From: UBA4312 sp002394635
Lineage (GTDB): Bacteria > Bacillota_I > Bacilli_A > Erysipelotrichales > Erysipelotrichaceae
Direction: 5' to 3'
DNA length: 64,000 bases
Assembly: GCA_946539765.1 (NCBI GenBank)
Contig: CAMNHO010000012.1
Span: 1-64,000, forward strand
Every line of letters starts with the position of its first letter. Position 1 is the first letter of the stretch. The translations under genes and the position numbers were made by a program. The notes below the pieces were generated by a model that had not been told where the DNA came from, made no database searches, and saw only the letters and a program-made list of their open reading frames with translations. Below, piece by piece: positions 33,475-41,801 of the stretch.

Positions 33475-34513
33475 CGGGGTCGGAAATTCAATCTATCTGA
33501 GCTCTCTCAATAACGGGACGGTGTCACTGGACGATATTCCAGATGACACGCCCGTGTTTTTATCTTTACATATGGAAGAAGAGCGCAGTGCGCAGTATGT
33601 GGAACAGATGATGGCTTTATGTAAAGCGCTCAACGATAAAAAATGTCCGATCCTGGCCGATATCTCCTCGAAAACACTAACCTGGTTTCAAGAAAAGACG
33701 ATTTTGGATCTGGTGCGAAAGCTCAATCTGTGGGCTGTGCGGATCGATGATGGATTTTCTACGGAAGAGATGATCCATGTGGCGATGGAGTATCCGATTG
33801 TTCTGAATGCTTCGACGGTTTCCCTGACAGAGCTGCGTATACTGAAATCCTACGGGGAAATCTTGGCCATGCACAATTATTATCCGCGCAAGGAAACCGG
33901 ATTGGATGATGAATATTTCACTTCCGTAAATCATCTTTTAAAAAAGGAAGGAATTCCAATCTTTGCGTTTATTCCCGGAAAACAGAAAAGACGGCCATTG
34001 TTTGAAGGCCTGCCGACTTTAGAGAGCCAGCGATACCAGAATGCCTATGTGAATTATCTGGAGATGGTCAAAAAATACCATGTGGATCAAGTGTTCTTAG
34101 GAGATCCGATTTTGGATGACAAAGACCGCTGGATGATCGATACCTTCATAACGAAGGATATCATCGTTGTTCCCATCGAGCTGGATAAAGACTATGCATA
34201 TTTGTACGATACCGTATTCTCGAACCGGATGGATGCACCCAAAGGATTGATCCGCATTGCCCAATCCAGGGGATATGGTTCGATAGGAAGCCAAGATATA
34301 ACTCCGCAGAATACGGTGGAAAGAGAGCGAGGCACGTTAACAATCGATAATAAATTATATAAGAGATATTGTGGAGAACTACAGATTACCCGAAAGGGAT
34401 ACCCAAAAGATGAGAAAGTGAATGTCATCGGAAAGGTTCCGAAGGTTTATCAAAGCGTATTGGATTTTATAGGCAGAGGGGATTCGTTCGTGATGGTAAA
34501 AGCGCAGGAATGA
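33467..34513 (+). CDS. mupG: 6-phospho-N-acetylmuramidase, DUF871 family
   Basis: Matches MupG of Staphylococcus, which cleaves MurNAc 6-phosphate-GlcNAc inside the cell after PTS uptake. The 348-residue protein has an N-terminal TIM barrel (about 1-235; ADISSKTL, RIDDGFS, LAMHNYYPRKETGLD) and a C-terminal cyclophilin-like beta domain (about 245-345). Together with MurP and MurQ it allows use of muropeptide-derived disaccharide. The start overlaps murP by eight bases, so the two are coupled. Confidence 0.9.
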   Translation: MFNGVGNSIYLSSLNNGTVSLDDIPDDTPVFLSLHMEEERSAQYVEQMMALCKALNDKKCPILADISSKTLTWFQEKTILDLVRKLNLWAVRIDDGFSTEEMIHVAMEYPIVLNASTVSLTELRILKSYGEILAMHNYYPRKETGLDDEYFTSVNHLLKKEGIPIFAFIPGKQKRRPLFEGLPTLESQRYQNAYVNYLEMVKKYHVDQVFLGDPILDDKDRWMIDTFITKDIIVVPIELDKDYAYLYDTVFSNRMDAPKGLIRIAQSRGYGSIGSQDITPQNTVERERGTLTIDNKLYKRYCGELQITRKGYPKDEKVNVIGKVPKVYQSVLDFIGRGDSFVMVKAQE

Positions 34514-34555
34514 TCCTTCTTGCAATCCTAAAAAGAAATGCCGACATAGGTTAGT

Positions 34556-34569
34556 ATATGTTAACATAT
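34556..34569. promoter_or_regulatory. Perfect palindrome upstream of the ATC-hydrolase-like gene
   Basis: ATATGTTAACATAT, 17 bases before the start codon and just upstream of the ribosome site. The position is that of a repressor site over the promoter or transcript start. Confidence 0.5.
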
Positions 34570-34585
34570 GTATGGAGGCATTCAG

Positions 34586-35230
34586 ATGAAATACAAAGGC
34601 ATATATTGGAGATTGTTTTCCCCTTTCATTCACAAGAGCATCGAAAGACGGTTTGGCAAAGACCTGGCAGACCAGACGATCCGAAAGGGGAAAGAGCAGT
34701 ATCGGAAGTTATTGGCGCAGGCCGATGATCTGGGGCCAGGGAATCCAATGGCTTCCAATGCTTATTTTGCGTATGTTTTTTCAGCCGCCTGGTTGGGAAG
34801 CGATAAACAGATTTCACCGCAGGAAATGGCGCAGGTCATGACCGATGTGCTGAAGGGACCGCTGCTCAAGTTCTATTTCGGATTAACGGATCTGAATAAG
34901 AAACCGAAAAAGTGGTATTACGCGATGAAGAAGTATGAGAAATGGTATCAGAAACATGGAAAGGATTATCCGGTGAACTGGATCGTCCAGTTTGACGAGA
35001 ACAAGCATGCCGAAGGCAGCTATTATTGTTTTACACGCTGCCCGATCTGTGAATTTTGCCAGCGGATCGGTATCGGTGAATTGATGCCGGCTTTGTGTGC
35101 CACGGATGAGGTCATGTTTAAACTGCAGCACGGGCGGTTGCACCGGAAGTATACCATAGCGAAGGGCGATCCGATCTGTGACTATTGGGTAACCGGAGAT
35201 CAGGCGAAAAACAGAGAGTCTATTCAATGA
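34586..35230 (+). CDS. L-2-amino-thiazoline-4-carboxylic-acid-hydrolase-like protein
   Basis: A 214-residue cytoplasmic protein whose C-terminal half matches the ATC-hydrolase family: RCPICEFCQRIGIGELMPALC and the CDYWV end are typical. The Cys-rich RCPICEFC suggests metal or thiol chemistry. Named members open the thiazoline ring to make cysteine, but most of this family is untested. Start ATG 34586 follows GGAGG at seven bases. A palindromic site lies upstream, so regulation by a local repressor is plausible. Confidence 0.7.
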   Translation: MKYKGIYWRLFSPFIHKSIERRFGKDLADQTIRKGKEQYRKLLAQADDLGPGNPMASNAYFAYVFSAAWLGSDKQISPQEMAQVMTDVLKGPLLKFYFGLTDLNKKPKKWYYAMKKYEKWYQKHGKDYPVNWIVQFDENKHAEGSYYCFTRCPICEFCQRIGIGELMPALCATDEVMFKLQHGRLHRKYTIAKGDPICDYWVTGDQAKNRESIQ

Positions 35231-35300
35231 ATTGTACTTGTATCCTGGCTGTATTTTTGATATATAATGAAAGGGGATTTTTAGATAAGGGGATACAGAA

Positions 35301-36425
35301 ATGGCAAGAAGAGTGAATCGACGAAAACGAAGGATTCGAATTTGTATACTGGCGGCCGGCTGCCTGGCTGTCTTAGTATTGATATTCGTCATCCTTTCTT
35401 TTTTATTTCATGCGTTATTTCCACAAAAGGAAGCCAAAAAAACAGAGGTAAAAAAAGAGAAGATCGTATTGAACAGCGCAAAGCAGTACAGAAAGTACCA
35501 TGTGGATGAATCCGGGAATGTTCCGGTGATGATGTATCACGGGATCCATGGCGAAATACAGAGCAAGGATACGGGAAATACAGGTGGCAATGTGGATGTG
35601 GACGGCTATCAGCGGACAGCTGATGCGTTTGAAAAAGATCTGGAAATGTATTATAAAAAAGGCTATCGCATGATCCGTCTGAACGATTATCTGGATGGAA
35701 AAATTGACGTGGAGGCCGGTAAAAGCCCCATCGTACTGACATTTGATGATGGTCTGGAAAACAATATCCGGGTTACCGGTGTGGACAAAAACGGAGAACT
35801 GAAGATTGATCCAAAATCAGCTGTAGGCATCTTGGAAAAATTCAAGAAAAAGTATCCGGACTTTCATGTGACGGCGACGTTCTTTATTACAGGGGGTAAG
35901 TTTTCCCAACCAAAATACGATGATAAGATTATAAAATGGTTGATCGATCATGACTACGATGTAGGCAACCATACGTGGAATCATCCGGATTTTACCGAGC
36001 TGACAACGGAACAGGCCAATGAGCAGGTAGCTTTGGTCTATGATATGCTGGAAGAGATCATTCCCGGAAAATATGTGAATATCGTAGCGCTTCCGTTTGG
36101 TTCTCCTTATAAAAAAGATCATGAAACCATGCCATATGTGTATGATTGTACTTCGGAAGATAAAGAGTATCACACGAAATGTGCTTTACAGGTAGCCTGG
36201 GAACCGGATTATTCACCATATACTGTGGAATTTGATCCAACCTTTATCAAACGGATCCGTGCCTATGACAACAATGGAACGAATTTTGATATCGAATCCA
36301 CCTTCCAAGTCCTGGAGTCCACCCGGTATATTTCCGATGGCGATGAAAAACCCATCGTAGTTCCAAAAGAGAATAAAGATCGAGTGGACAAAACATATAA
36401 AAAGCGATTAAAAACGTATGAATAA
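35301..36425 (+). CDS. Membrane-anchored polysaccharide deacetylase (NodB domain)
   Basis: A 374-residue protein with a basic N-terminus, one membrane helix (about 12-37) and an extracellular NodB domain. Motif 1 is TFDDG (catalytic Asp149, metal Asp150), motif 2 is HTWNH (metal His224 and His228), and later ALPFGSPY carries motif 3. It probably deacetylates peptidoglycan or another wall glycan, reducing lysozyme sensitivity. GGGGATACAGAA precedes the ATG and a TATAAT box lies at 35263-35268. The YccF gene follows 15 bases later. Confidence 0.85.
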   Translation: MARRVNRRKRRIRICILAAGCLAVLVLIFVILSFLFHALFPQKEAKKTEVKKEKIVLNSAKQYRKYHVDESGNVPVMMYHGIHGEIQSKDTGNTGGNVDVDGYQRTADAFEKDLEMYYKKGYRMIRLNDYLDGKIDVEAGKSPIVLTFDDGLENNIRVTGVDKNGELKIDPKSAVGILEKFKKKYPDFHVTATFFITGGKFSQPKYDDKIIKWLIDHDYDVGNHTWNHPDFTELTTEQANEQVALVYDMLEEIIPGKYVNIVALPFGSPYKKDHETMPYVYDCTSEDKEYHTKCALQVAWEPDYSPYTVEFDPTFIKRIRAYDNNGTNFDIESTFQVLESTRYISDGDEKPIVVPKENKDRVDKTYKKRLKTYE

Positions 36426-36440
36426 GAGGAGGATGTAAAA

Positions 36441-36806
36441 ATGCGGGGAATAGGAAACATTTTATGGTTCGTATTTGGCGGACTGATCAGTGGCCTATCC
36501 TGGGTGTTGGCCGGACTGATCTTATGTATTACGATCATTGGCATCCCCTATGGAAAACAATGTTTCAAATTTGCTGAGCTCTCCTTCAGTCCGTTTGGGA
36601 AAGATGTTGTATATGACGGAGGAGCTGTTTCCTTTCTGGTCAATGTGTTGTGGTTTTTATTTTTTGGATGGGAAATGGCTTTAGGGAATGCGATGATCGG
36701 ATGTATATGGTGTATCACGATCATAGGTATTCCATTCGGAAAGCAGTTTTTCAAGATTGCCAAGCTTGCCGTAGCTCCTTTTGGCGCACGTATTGTCTTA
36801 AAATAA
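36441..36806 (+). CDS. YccF-domain membrane protein
   Basis: A 121-residue inner-membrane protein made of two similar halves, each ending in CITIIGIP[YF]GKQ (about residues 29-40 and 91-102), the hallmark of the YccF domain. About four membrane segments. Function unknown in general. It sits in an operon after the deacetylase and before a strong terminator. Confidence 0.9.
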   Translation: MRGIGNILWFVFGGLISGLSWVLAGLILCITIIGIPYGKQCFKFAELSFSPFGKDVVYDGGAVSFLVNVLWFLFFGWEMALGNAMIGCIWCITIIGIPFGKQFFKIAKLAVAPFGARIVLK

Positions 36807-36813
36807 ACAAATG

Positions 36814-36856
36814 AAAAGGTCCTTACAACGTATTATCTGTTTGTAAGGACCTTTTA
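36814..36856 (+). terminator. Terminator after yccF
   Basis: AAAAGGTCCTTACAA / TTGTAAGGACCTTTT, 15-base stem with a 13-base loop. Confidence 0.9.
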
Positions 36857-37220
36857 TGAGATAAATCTATTCATGATTACTCCTTTCTGATCGATTTATC
36901 ATCCATCTATGTCGAATACCTTGATCATTATTCTCTCTATCTATAGAGGTATTTAACTATAGATAGACTTTTTAGTTTCCCATGGGTTTTCCCTCTTTCT
37001 GATTTCATTATATCGATTCTCGAAACCAAGTAAATAGTATTGGAAAAATTGGAACATTTAATGGAAAAATTGGTATTATTTTTTATATAACATATAGAAA
37101 TAAACAGTCTAGGCTCTACAGAAAGATATAGAGCTTTTTTATGTGTGTCATAAAAAATACCTAGTATTCAAAAGAAGAGAATCTCTATAAAATACAGAAT
37201 ATATAGAAACAGGTGAGAAT
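36857..37220. other. Gene-free stretch with several inverted and direct repeats
   Basis: No coding frame is supported. It holds GATAAATC / GATTTATC (about 36860 and 36892), a perfect ten-base stem CTATCTATAG / CTATAGATAG (36938-36967) followed by ACTTTTTAG, two exact copies of TGGAAAAATTGG 21 bases apart (37041-37052 and 37062-37073), and a terminator-like GCTCTA...TAGAGC-TTTTTTA (about 37110-37140). This could be one or two small RNAs plus the control region of the next gene. Confidence 0.55.
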
Positions 37221-37994
37221 ATGTGTGAACTTTTTGGGTATACAGGAAAAACGAGCAGAGTCTTAAATGCGGAATTGAAAACCTTTTTTTCACATTCTGT
37301 ACATCATCCGGATGGATGGGGCCTTACGCTTATGGATAGAAAACCATATGAGATGCATAAGGAAGCTGTATCTGCTTTTAAAAGCGATACACTGCAATCA
37401 CGGCTGCAATCACCGATCCGGGCAAAGAATGCTCTGGCCCATATCCGGCTGGCTACAATCGGGACCGATGAATATGAAAACACCCATCCATTCAGTGGCT
37501 GTGATAGCAGCGGGCGCTTCTGGGTGTTGATCCACAATGGAACCATTTTTGAAAGTGATGTGCTTCATCCCTATTTATTTACCCAAACAGGCTCCACAGA
37601 CAGTGAACGAGTATTTCTTTATCTTCTGGATCAGATGAATGATGCAATCCGAAGAAAAGAGCGACCACTAACAGATAGAGAGCGGTTTGCGATTGTCGAC
37701 CGGATCGTCAAAGAACTGTCCTTTAAGAATAAGCTGAATCTGATTATATATGATGGACAATTCATGTATGTACATACCAATTATAAGGCTTCGCTATACG
37801 CAAGGCAGACAGAGGATGGCATCCTGTTTGCGACAACTCCTTTGACTGCCGAAGGATGGAAGCCCTTAGAGATCAATACATTGTCTGTGTATAGACAAGG
37901 CCAAAAAGTATACCAGGGGTTGGCTCATGACTATGCGTATATACCGGATGACAAAAGTATTCAGGCTTTGTATCTGGCGTATGCCGGTTTGTAG
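37221..37994 (+). CDS. Class II glutamine amidotransferase-type hydrolase (YafJ/EgtC-like)
   Basis: A 257-residue Ntn-hydrolase. Cys2 directly after the initiator Met is the nucleophile; HPDGWG (about 30-35), AHIRLATIG and NTHPF are the substrate-binding segments of YafJ and of EgtC, the amidohydrolase that removes gamma-glutamate in ergothioneine synthesis. No synthetase domain is attached. Its operon continues with two different gamma-glutamyl ligases, so removal of a gamma-glutamyl group is the favoured role (inference). AGGTGAG precedes the ATG. Confidence 0.8.
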   Translation: MCELFGYTGKTSRVLNAELKTFFSHSVHHPDGWGLTLMDRKPYEMHKEAVSAFKSDTLQSRLQSPIRAKNALAHIRLATIGTDEYENTHPFSGCDSSGRFWVLIHNGTIFESDVLHPYLFTQTGSTDSERVFLYLLDQMNDAIRRKERPLTDRERFAIVDRIVKELSFKNKLNLIIYDGQFMYVHTNYKASLYARQTEDGILFATTPLTAEGWKPLEINTLSVYRQGQKVYQGLAHDYAYIPDDKSIQALYLAYAGL

Positions 37995-38003
37995 GAGGGT
38001 TTT

Positions 38004-39380
38004 ATGAACGAACAGATCCGTACCATGATCCATCATAAATACATAGAACCGACAGAAAAGAAAAGAGAAATGTGTATCGGTGTCGAAGTCGAATTGCCCA
38101 TCGTCAATCTGCAAGGGAAGGCAACCGATCATACTGTCTGTCAAAAGGTTTTTTTAAAAGCCATTCGTCATTTTGGATTTGAACCGGTAAAATATGATTT
38201 TCATCATCGATGCCATGAAGCGGTCCATAAAGAAACAGGGGACATTTTTTCCTTTGATTGTTCCTTTCAGAACTTTGAAATCTCCTTTGGAAAAGAAAGG
38301 CGTCTGCAGGATGTTGATTACAGATTTCATCAATATCTGGCGTATTGGAATAAGGAATTATCTATAACCGGGCATATCATTACCGGGATGGGGGTACAAC
38401 CATATTATAATCAATGCTCGAAACAGTATATTCCAAACAAGCGCTACCAGATGTTGGAAGGGTATTTAAAAAAGAGCACCTTGTGGAAAAAAGAAGGAGG
38501 CTTTCATCCATACCCGGCGTTTGGAACTTTTACCAGTTCGACTCAGATGCAGCTGGATGTGCAGCAGGATCAGCTGATCCGTACTTTGAAGGTATTTTCT
38601 TTGTTGGAACCGGTAAAATCCTTGTTGTTTTCGAATTCTGTGATGCAGCAGGAGCCGGATTATCTCTGTGCCAGAGATATGTTATGGGAATTCAGTACCC
38701 ATGGAATCAATCCTCGTAATGTCGGTATGTACGATACAGTGCCTAAAAGCATCGAGGAAATGATCGGCTATATTGCGTATACGAGTATTTTCTGTACAGA
38801 AAGAGATGGAAAATATGTGTTCTTTCATCCGATCCCGATTGCCGAATACTTCGCGAAAAAGAGAATTGAAGCAGAATTCTACCAAGATGGTCATTATGTT
38901 CCTGTTCTCATAGAGCCACAATGGGAGGATCTGAACTATTTGCGGACGTATAAGTTTCTTGATCTTACCGCCCGGGGAACCATTGAATATCGCAGTTTAT
39001 GCACACAGCCCTTGAAGGAAACCTTTGGCGGAATTGCCCTGCAGCTGGGGCTGGCTGAAAATCTGTATGCGTTGGAGAGGTTATTTCATGAAGATACCAT
39101 CTTGTATCATCATGGATTCAGCGCTCAGGAGTTAAGAAAGATGTTTAATGTGGGGTACATTCCGGATCTGATCGATCGGAACGCTCTGATAGAACAGATC
39201 CTGGATATCGTCCGGTTATCCGAAGAGGGTTTACGGAAAAGAGGATATGGAGAAGAAAAATATCTGGGTCCGGTCTTTGATCGTGCGCTGCGTCTGTCTT
39301 CGGCTGCCAAGGATATGAAAGAATATCTTGCCAAGGGCCGGCATCTCAACGAGGTGATCCGGGAATATGCGGAGTTATAA
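38004..39380 (+). CDS. GCS2-family glutamate-cysteine-ligase-like enzyme
   Basis: A 458-residue ATP-dependent carboxylate-amine ligase of the plant/EgtA-type family: CIGVEVELPIVN (about 24-35, acidic metal ligands), FDCSFQNFEISF (ExS-like segment), PAFGTFTSSTQMQLD (about 170-185) and EYRSLC (Arg binding the glutamate). Expected reaction: gamma-glutamyl bond formation with cysteine or another amine. It starts nine bases after the amidohydrolase gene with AGGAGG, and ends 10 bases before the next ligase. Confidence 0.8.
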   Translation: MNEQIRTMIHHKYIEPTEKKREMCIGVEVELPIVNLQGKATDHTVCQKVFLKAIRHFGFEPVKYDFHHRCHEAVHKETGDIFSFDCSFQNFEISFGKERRLQDVDYRFHQYLAYWNKELSITGHIITGMGVQPYYNQCSKQYIPNKRYQMLEGYLKKSTLWKKEGGFHPYPAFGTFTSSTQMQLDVQQDQLIRTLKVFSLLEPVKSLLFSNSVMQQEPDYLCARDMLWEFSTHGINPRNVGMYDTVPKSIEEMIGYIAYTSIFCTERDGKYVFFHPIPIAEYFAKKRIEAEFYQDGHYVPVLIEPQWEDLNYLRTYKFLDLTARGTIEYRSLCTQPLKETFGGIALQLGLAENLYALERLFHEDTILYHHGFSAQELRKMFNVGYIPDLIDRNALIEQILDIVRLSEEGLRKRGYGEEKYLGPVFDRALRLSSAAKDMKEYLAKGRHLNEVIREYAEL

Positions 39381-39390
39381 GGAGAGTTTT

Positions 39391-40656
39391 ATGCTTCATT
39401 TTAATGAACCAAGTGTACGAAAAAGACTGATGGAAGGAAATGTCGGCTTGGAAAAGGAAAGTCTGCGTGTCAACGAAGAGGGTCACTTTTCCCATAGGAG
39501 GCATCCTTTTACCAATGATGAAAATATTGTTCGTGATTTCTGTGAAAATCAGGTAGAAATCAATACCGGTGTATTCTCCGGCATCGATGCGGCACTGCAG
39601 GAGCTGGAACGTCACCAGAAACGTGTCAATAAAACCTTGGCGGCATTGCCGGACAGGGAATATTTGTGGCCCTTTTCCAATCCTCCTTTTATCGAAGGGG
39701 AGCACGATATTCCTGTGGCCCGGTTTCCGGCTTCCTTGAACAATAAAACAGAATATCGGAATTACTTGGCTAAGGTGTATGGCAAGTACAAGATGACCTT
39801 CAGTGGGATCCATGTGAATTATTCGCTGTCGGAAGATTTGCTGCGGGCAGATTTTGCCTGTGCAGAGGAAACGGATTTTATGAAGTACCGGAATCAGCTG
39901 TATTTGTCTCTGACCAGAAATCTGATCAACAACGGTTGGATCGTAACGGTATTACTGGCAGCTTCGCCTGTTTTGGATGGCTCTTTTTTGCGACAGGGCA
40001 TGCAGGGACAAACGGATTTTTCAGGCATGTCCTCCGTTCGCTGCAGCGAAATGGGGTACTGGAATCATTTTGTTCCGGTATTGAATTATGAGACTTTACC
40101 GGATTATGTCGAAAGCATCCGCAAGTACATTGACGATGGATGGATTTCTGCGCAGAGCGAACTGTATTATCCGATCCGTATCAAGTCGCAAGGAGTCAAC
40201 GATCTGAATGTACTGCTGGAAAAAGGAGTGGATCATATTGAAGTGCGTAATGTGGATCTGAATCCGTATGCGTATGCCGGTATTCAACGGCAGGATCTGC
40301 GGTTTATCCAACTGCTTTTGATCTATGATGCCTGCATCGAACCCATCGATATGAATGCTGGGCAACAGATCCATGCGATGCGCAATTTTAAAAATGCGGC
40401 TCATTTTGATATCGATACTGCATCCTTGATGCAAGTGGATGGAACGGTCTGCAGTGTCCGTAAAGCTTCCCTGGCCCTTTTAAACGATATGAAAGAGTTT
40501 TATGGAAAGCTGGATATCGATGTCGACGATGTTCTTGATCAACAGATCAAAAAGCTGACAGATCCTTCTTGTCGCTATGCGCAACAAGTCATGGATCAAT
40601 TCGGGCATGGATTTGTGGAAAAAGGAATGGAATTTGTACAAGCCCGCTATGAATGA
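39391..40656 (+). CDS. GshA-type glutamate--cysteine ligase
   Basis: A 421-residue enzyme of the class I (E. coli GshA and GshF N-terminal) family. NVGLEKESLRVNEEG (about 17-31) matches the GLERETLRV signature; FCENQVEINT holds glutamate-binding residues; MTFSGIHVNYS and DFSGMSSVRCSEMGY follow. E. coli GshA is about 518 residues, so this is a short version. No glutathione synthetase gene is adjacent; gamma-glutamylcysteine or a similar dipeptide may be the end product. AAGGAGAG precedes ATG 39391. Confidence 0.85.
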   Translation: MLHFNEPSVRKRLMEGNVGLEKESLRVNEEGHFSHRRHPFTNDENIVRDFCENQVEINTGVFSGIDAALQELERHQKRVNKTLAALPDREYLWPFSNPPFIEGEHDIPVARFPASLNNKTEYRNYLAKVYGKYKMTFSGIHVNYSLSEDLLRADFACAEETDFMKYRNQLYLSLTRNLINNGWIVTVLLAASPVLDGSFLRQGMQGQTDFSGMSSVRCSEMGYWNHFVPVLNYETLPDYVESIRKYIDDGWISAQSELYYPIRIKSQGVNDLNVLLEKGVDHIEVRNVDLNPYAYAGIQRQDLRFIQLLLIYDACIEPIDMNAGQQIHAMRNFKNAAHFDIDTASLMQVDGTVCSVRKASLALLNDMKEFYGKLDIDVDDVLDQQIKKLTDPSCRYAQQVMDQFGHGFVEKGMEFVQARYE

Positions 40657-40659
40657 GAG

Positions 40660-40687
40660 AAGCTTTGTGGAAACACAAGGCTTTTAT
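40660..40687 (+). terminator. Terminator of the gamma-glutamyl operon
   Basis: AAGCTTTGTG GAAA CACAAGGCTT, ten pairs including one wobble, then TTT. Confidence 0.85.
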
Positions 40688-40721
40688 AGTGTAAAATAGT
40701 AAAAAACAGGAGACGATGCTT

Positions 40722-40838
40722 ATGCAGTTTAAACGAATGCTCTACTTTCTGGCTTTTGGGATCGTTGTCAGTGCTTGTTATTTAGCGAACGCGGCTGTAT
40801 CGGATGATTCCGATCAGAAAAAAGAGGATAAAGAATAA
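40722..40838 (+). CDS. Small lipoprotein-like peptide, 38 aa
   Basis: A short gene between two strong terminators. AGGAG lies nine bases before ATG 40722 (ATG 40716 is in frame but too close). The N-terminus is basic and hydrophobic with a lipobox VSAC, so Cys19 could be lipidated, leaving a 20-residue mature peptide with an Asp/Lys/Glu-rich end (DDSDQKKEDKE). A simple membrane anchor is the alternative. No family is known to me. Dedicated ribosome site and terminator make it a likely real gene. Confidence 0.65.
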   Translation: MQFKRMLYFLAFGIVVSACYLANAAVSDDSDQKKEDKE

Positions 40839-40842
40839 GCGG

Positions 40843-40872
40843 AAAAAGCCTTGCCGGTCGCAGGGCTTTTCT
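40843..40872 (+). terminator. Terminator after the small lipoprotein gene
   Basis: AAAGCCTTGC CGGTC GCAGGGCTTT, ten pairs with one wobble. Confidence 0.85.
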
Positions 40873-40896
40873 CATTGAACAAGGAAGGAGAGACCG

Positions 40897-41799
40897 ATGT
40901 TAAAGGTGACATTATTAGGTTGTGGTGGGGTCATGCCGACCAAAGATCGTTTTTTAACAGCTCTCTATATACAGTATCAAGGACATACCATCCTGATCGA
41001 CTGTGGAGAAGGTACCCAGATGGCCATAGCGAAGGCCGGTCTTTCCCTCTATGCGATCGATTGTATCTGCTTGACCCACTTTCATGGAGATCATATTCTT
41101 GGCTTGCCGGGCTTATTGATGAGCATGTCCATGAATCAAAGACAAGACCCTTTGGTCATCACTGGTCCAAAAGGAGTCCGTCAGGTCGTAGAGACGCTCT
41201 GCCGGTATTCGATGATCACTTTTCCGCTTCGCTATGTAGAAGTGTATGACTGGAGCGTTGCCTGGCAGATGGAACAGCTGACGATTACAGCGGTGGAGCT
41301 TGAACATAACGTACCATGCTTCGGATATCGCTTCGATCTGAATAGAAAGCCAAGGTTTGACAAAGAGATGGCCGAGGCCCTAAAGATTCCGATAATATAC
41401 TGGAGCCGGCTTCAAGATGGAGAGATCATCCATGATCAGAATGTAACCTGGTATCCGGAGGATGTAACCGGTCCGTATAGAAAGGGATTGTCCCTTGTCT
41501 ATGCGACCGATACCCGCCCTACACAGCGTTTAAAAGAACGAATCAAAGAAGTGGACCTGTTGATCGGAGAGGGTATGTATGAAGACGATACTTCTATGGC
41601 AGTCGAACGTTGTCACAGCACGGCGATGGAAACGGTCTGGATGGCCAGACAAGCGGATGTCCGCATGGTATGGCTGACACATTATTCACCATCCTATACC
41701 GATCCACAGGCATCCTTGCCTCGTTTACGTGCGGTATTTGAAAATGTACAGCTGGGAACCAATGGAAAAACCATGGATCTTACTTTTACGGAGGACTAA
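40897..41799 (+). CDS. rnz: Ribonuclease Z
   Basis: tRNA 3'-processing endonuclease of the metallo-beta-lactamase fold, 300 residues, the usual short bacterial form. HFHGDH (61-66) binds the two zinc ions together with later His residues in ELEHNVPCFGYR (substrate loop), YATDTRP (bridging Asp), ERCHSTAMET and LTHYSP. AAGGAGAGACCG precedes the ATG. The esterase gene starts two bases after the stop codon, so they share an operon. Confidence 0.9.
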   Translation: MLKVTLLGCGGVMPTKDRFLTALYIQYQGHTILIDCGEGTQMAIAKAGLSLYAIDCICLTHFHGDHILGLPGLLMSMSMNQRQDPLVITGPKGVRQVVETLCRYSMITFPLRYVEVYDWSVAWQMEQLTITAVELEHNVPCFGYRFDLNRKPRFDKEMAEALKIPIIYWSRLQDGEIIHDQNVTWYPEDVTGPYRKGLSLVYATDTRPTQRLKERIKEVDLLIGEGMYEDDTSMAVERCHSTAMETVWMARQADVRMVWLTHYSPSYTDPQASLPRLRAVFENVQLGTNGKTMDLTFTED

Positions 41800-41801
41800 A
41801 A

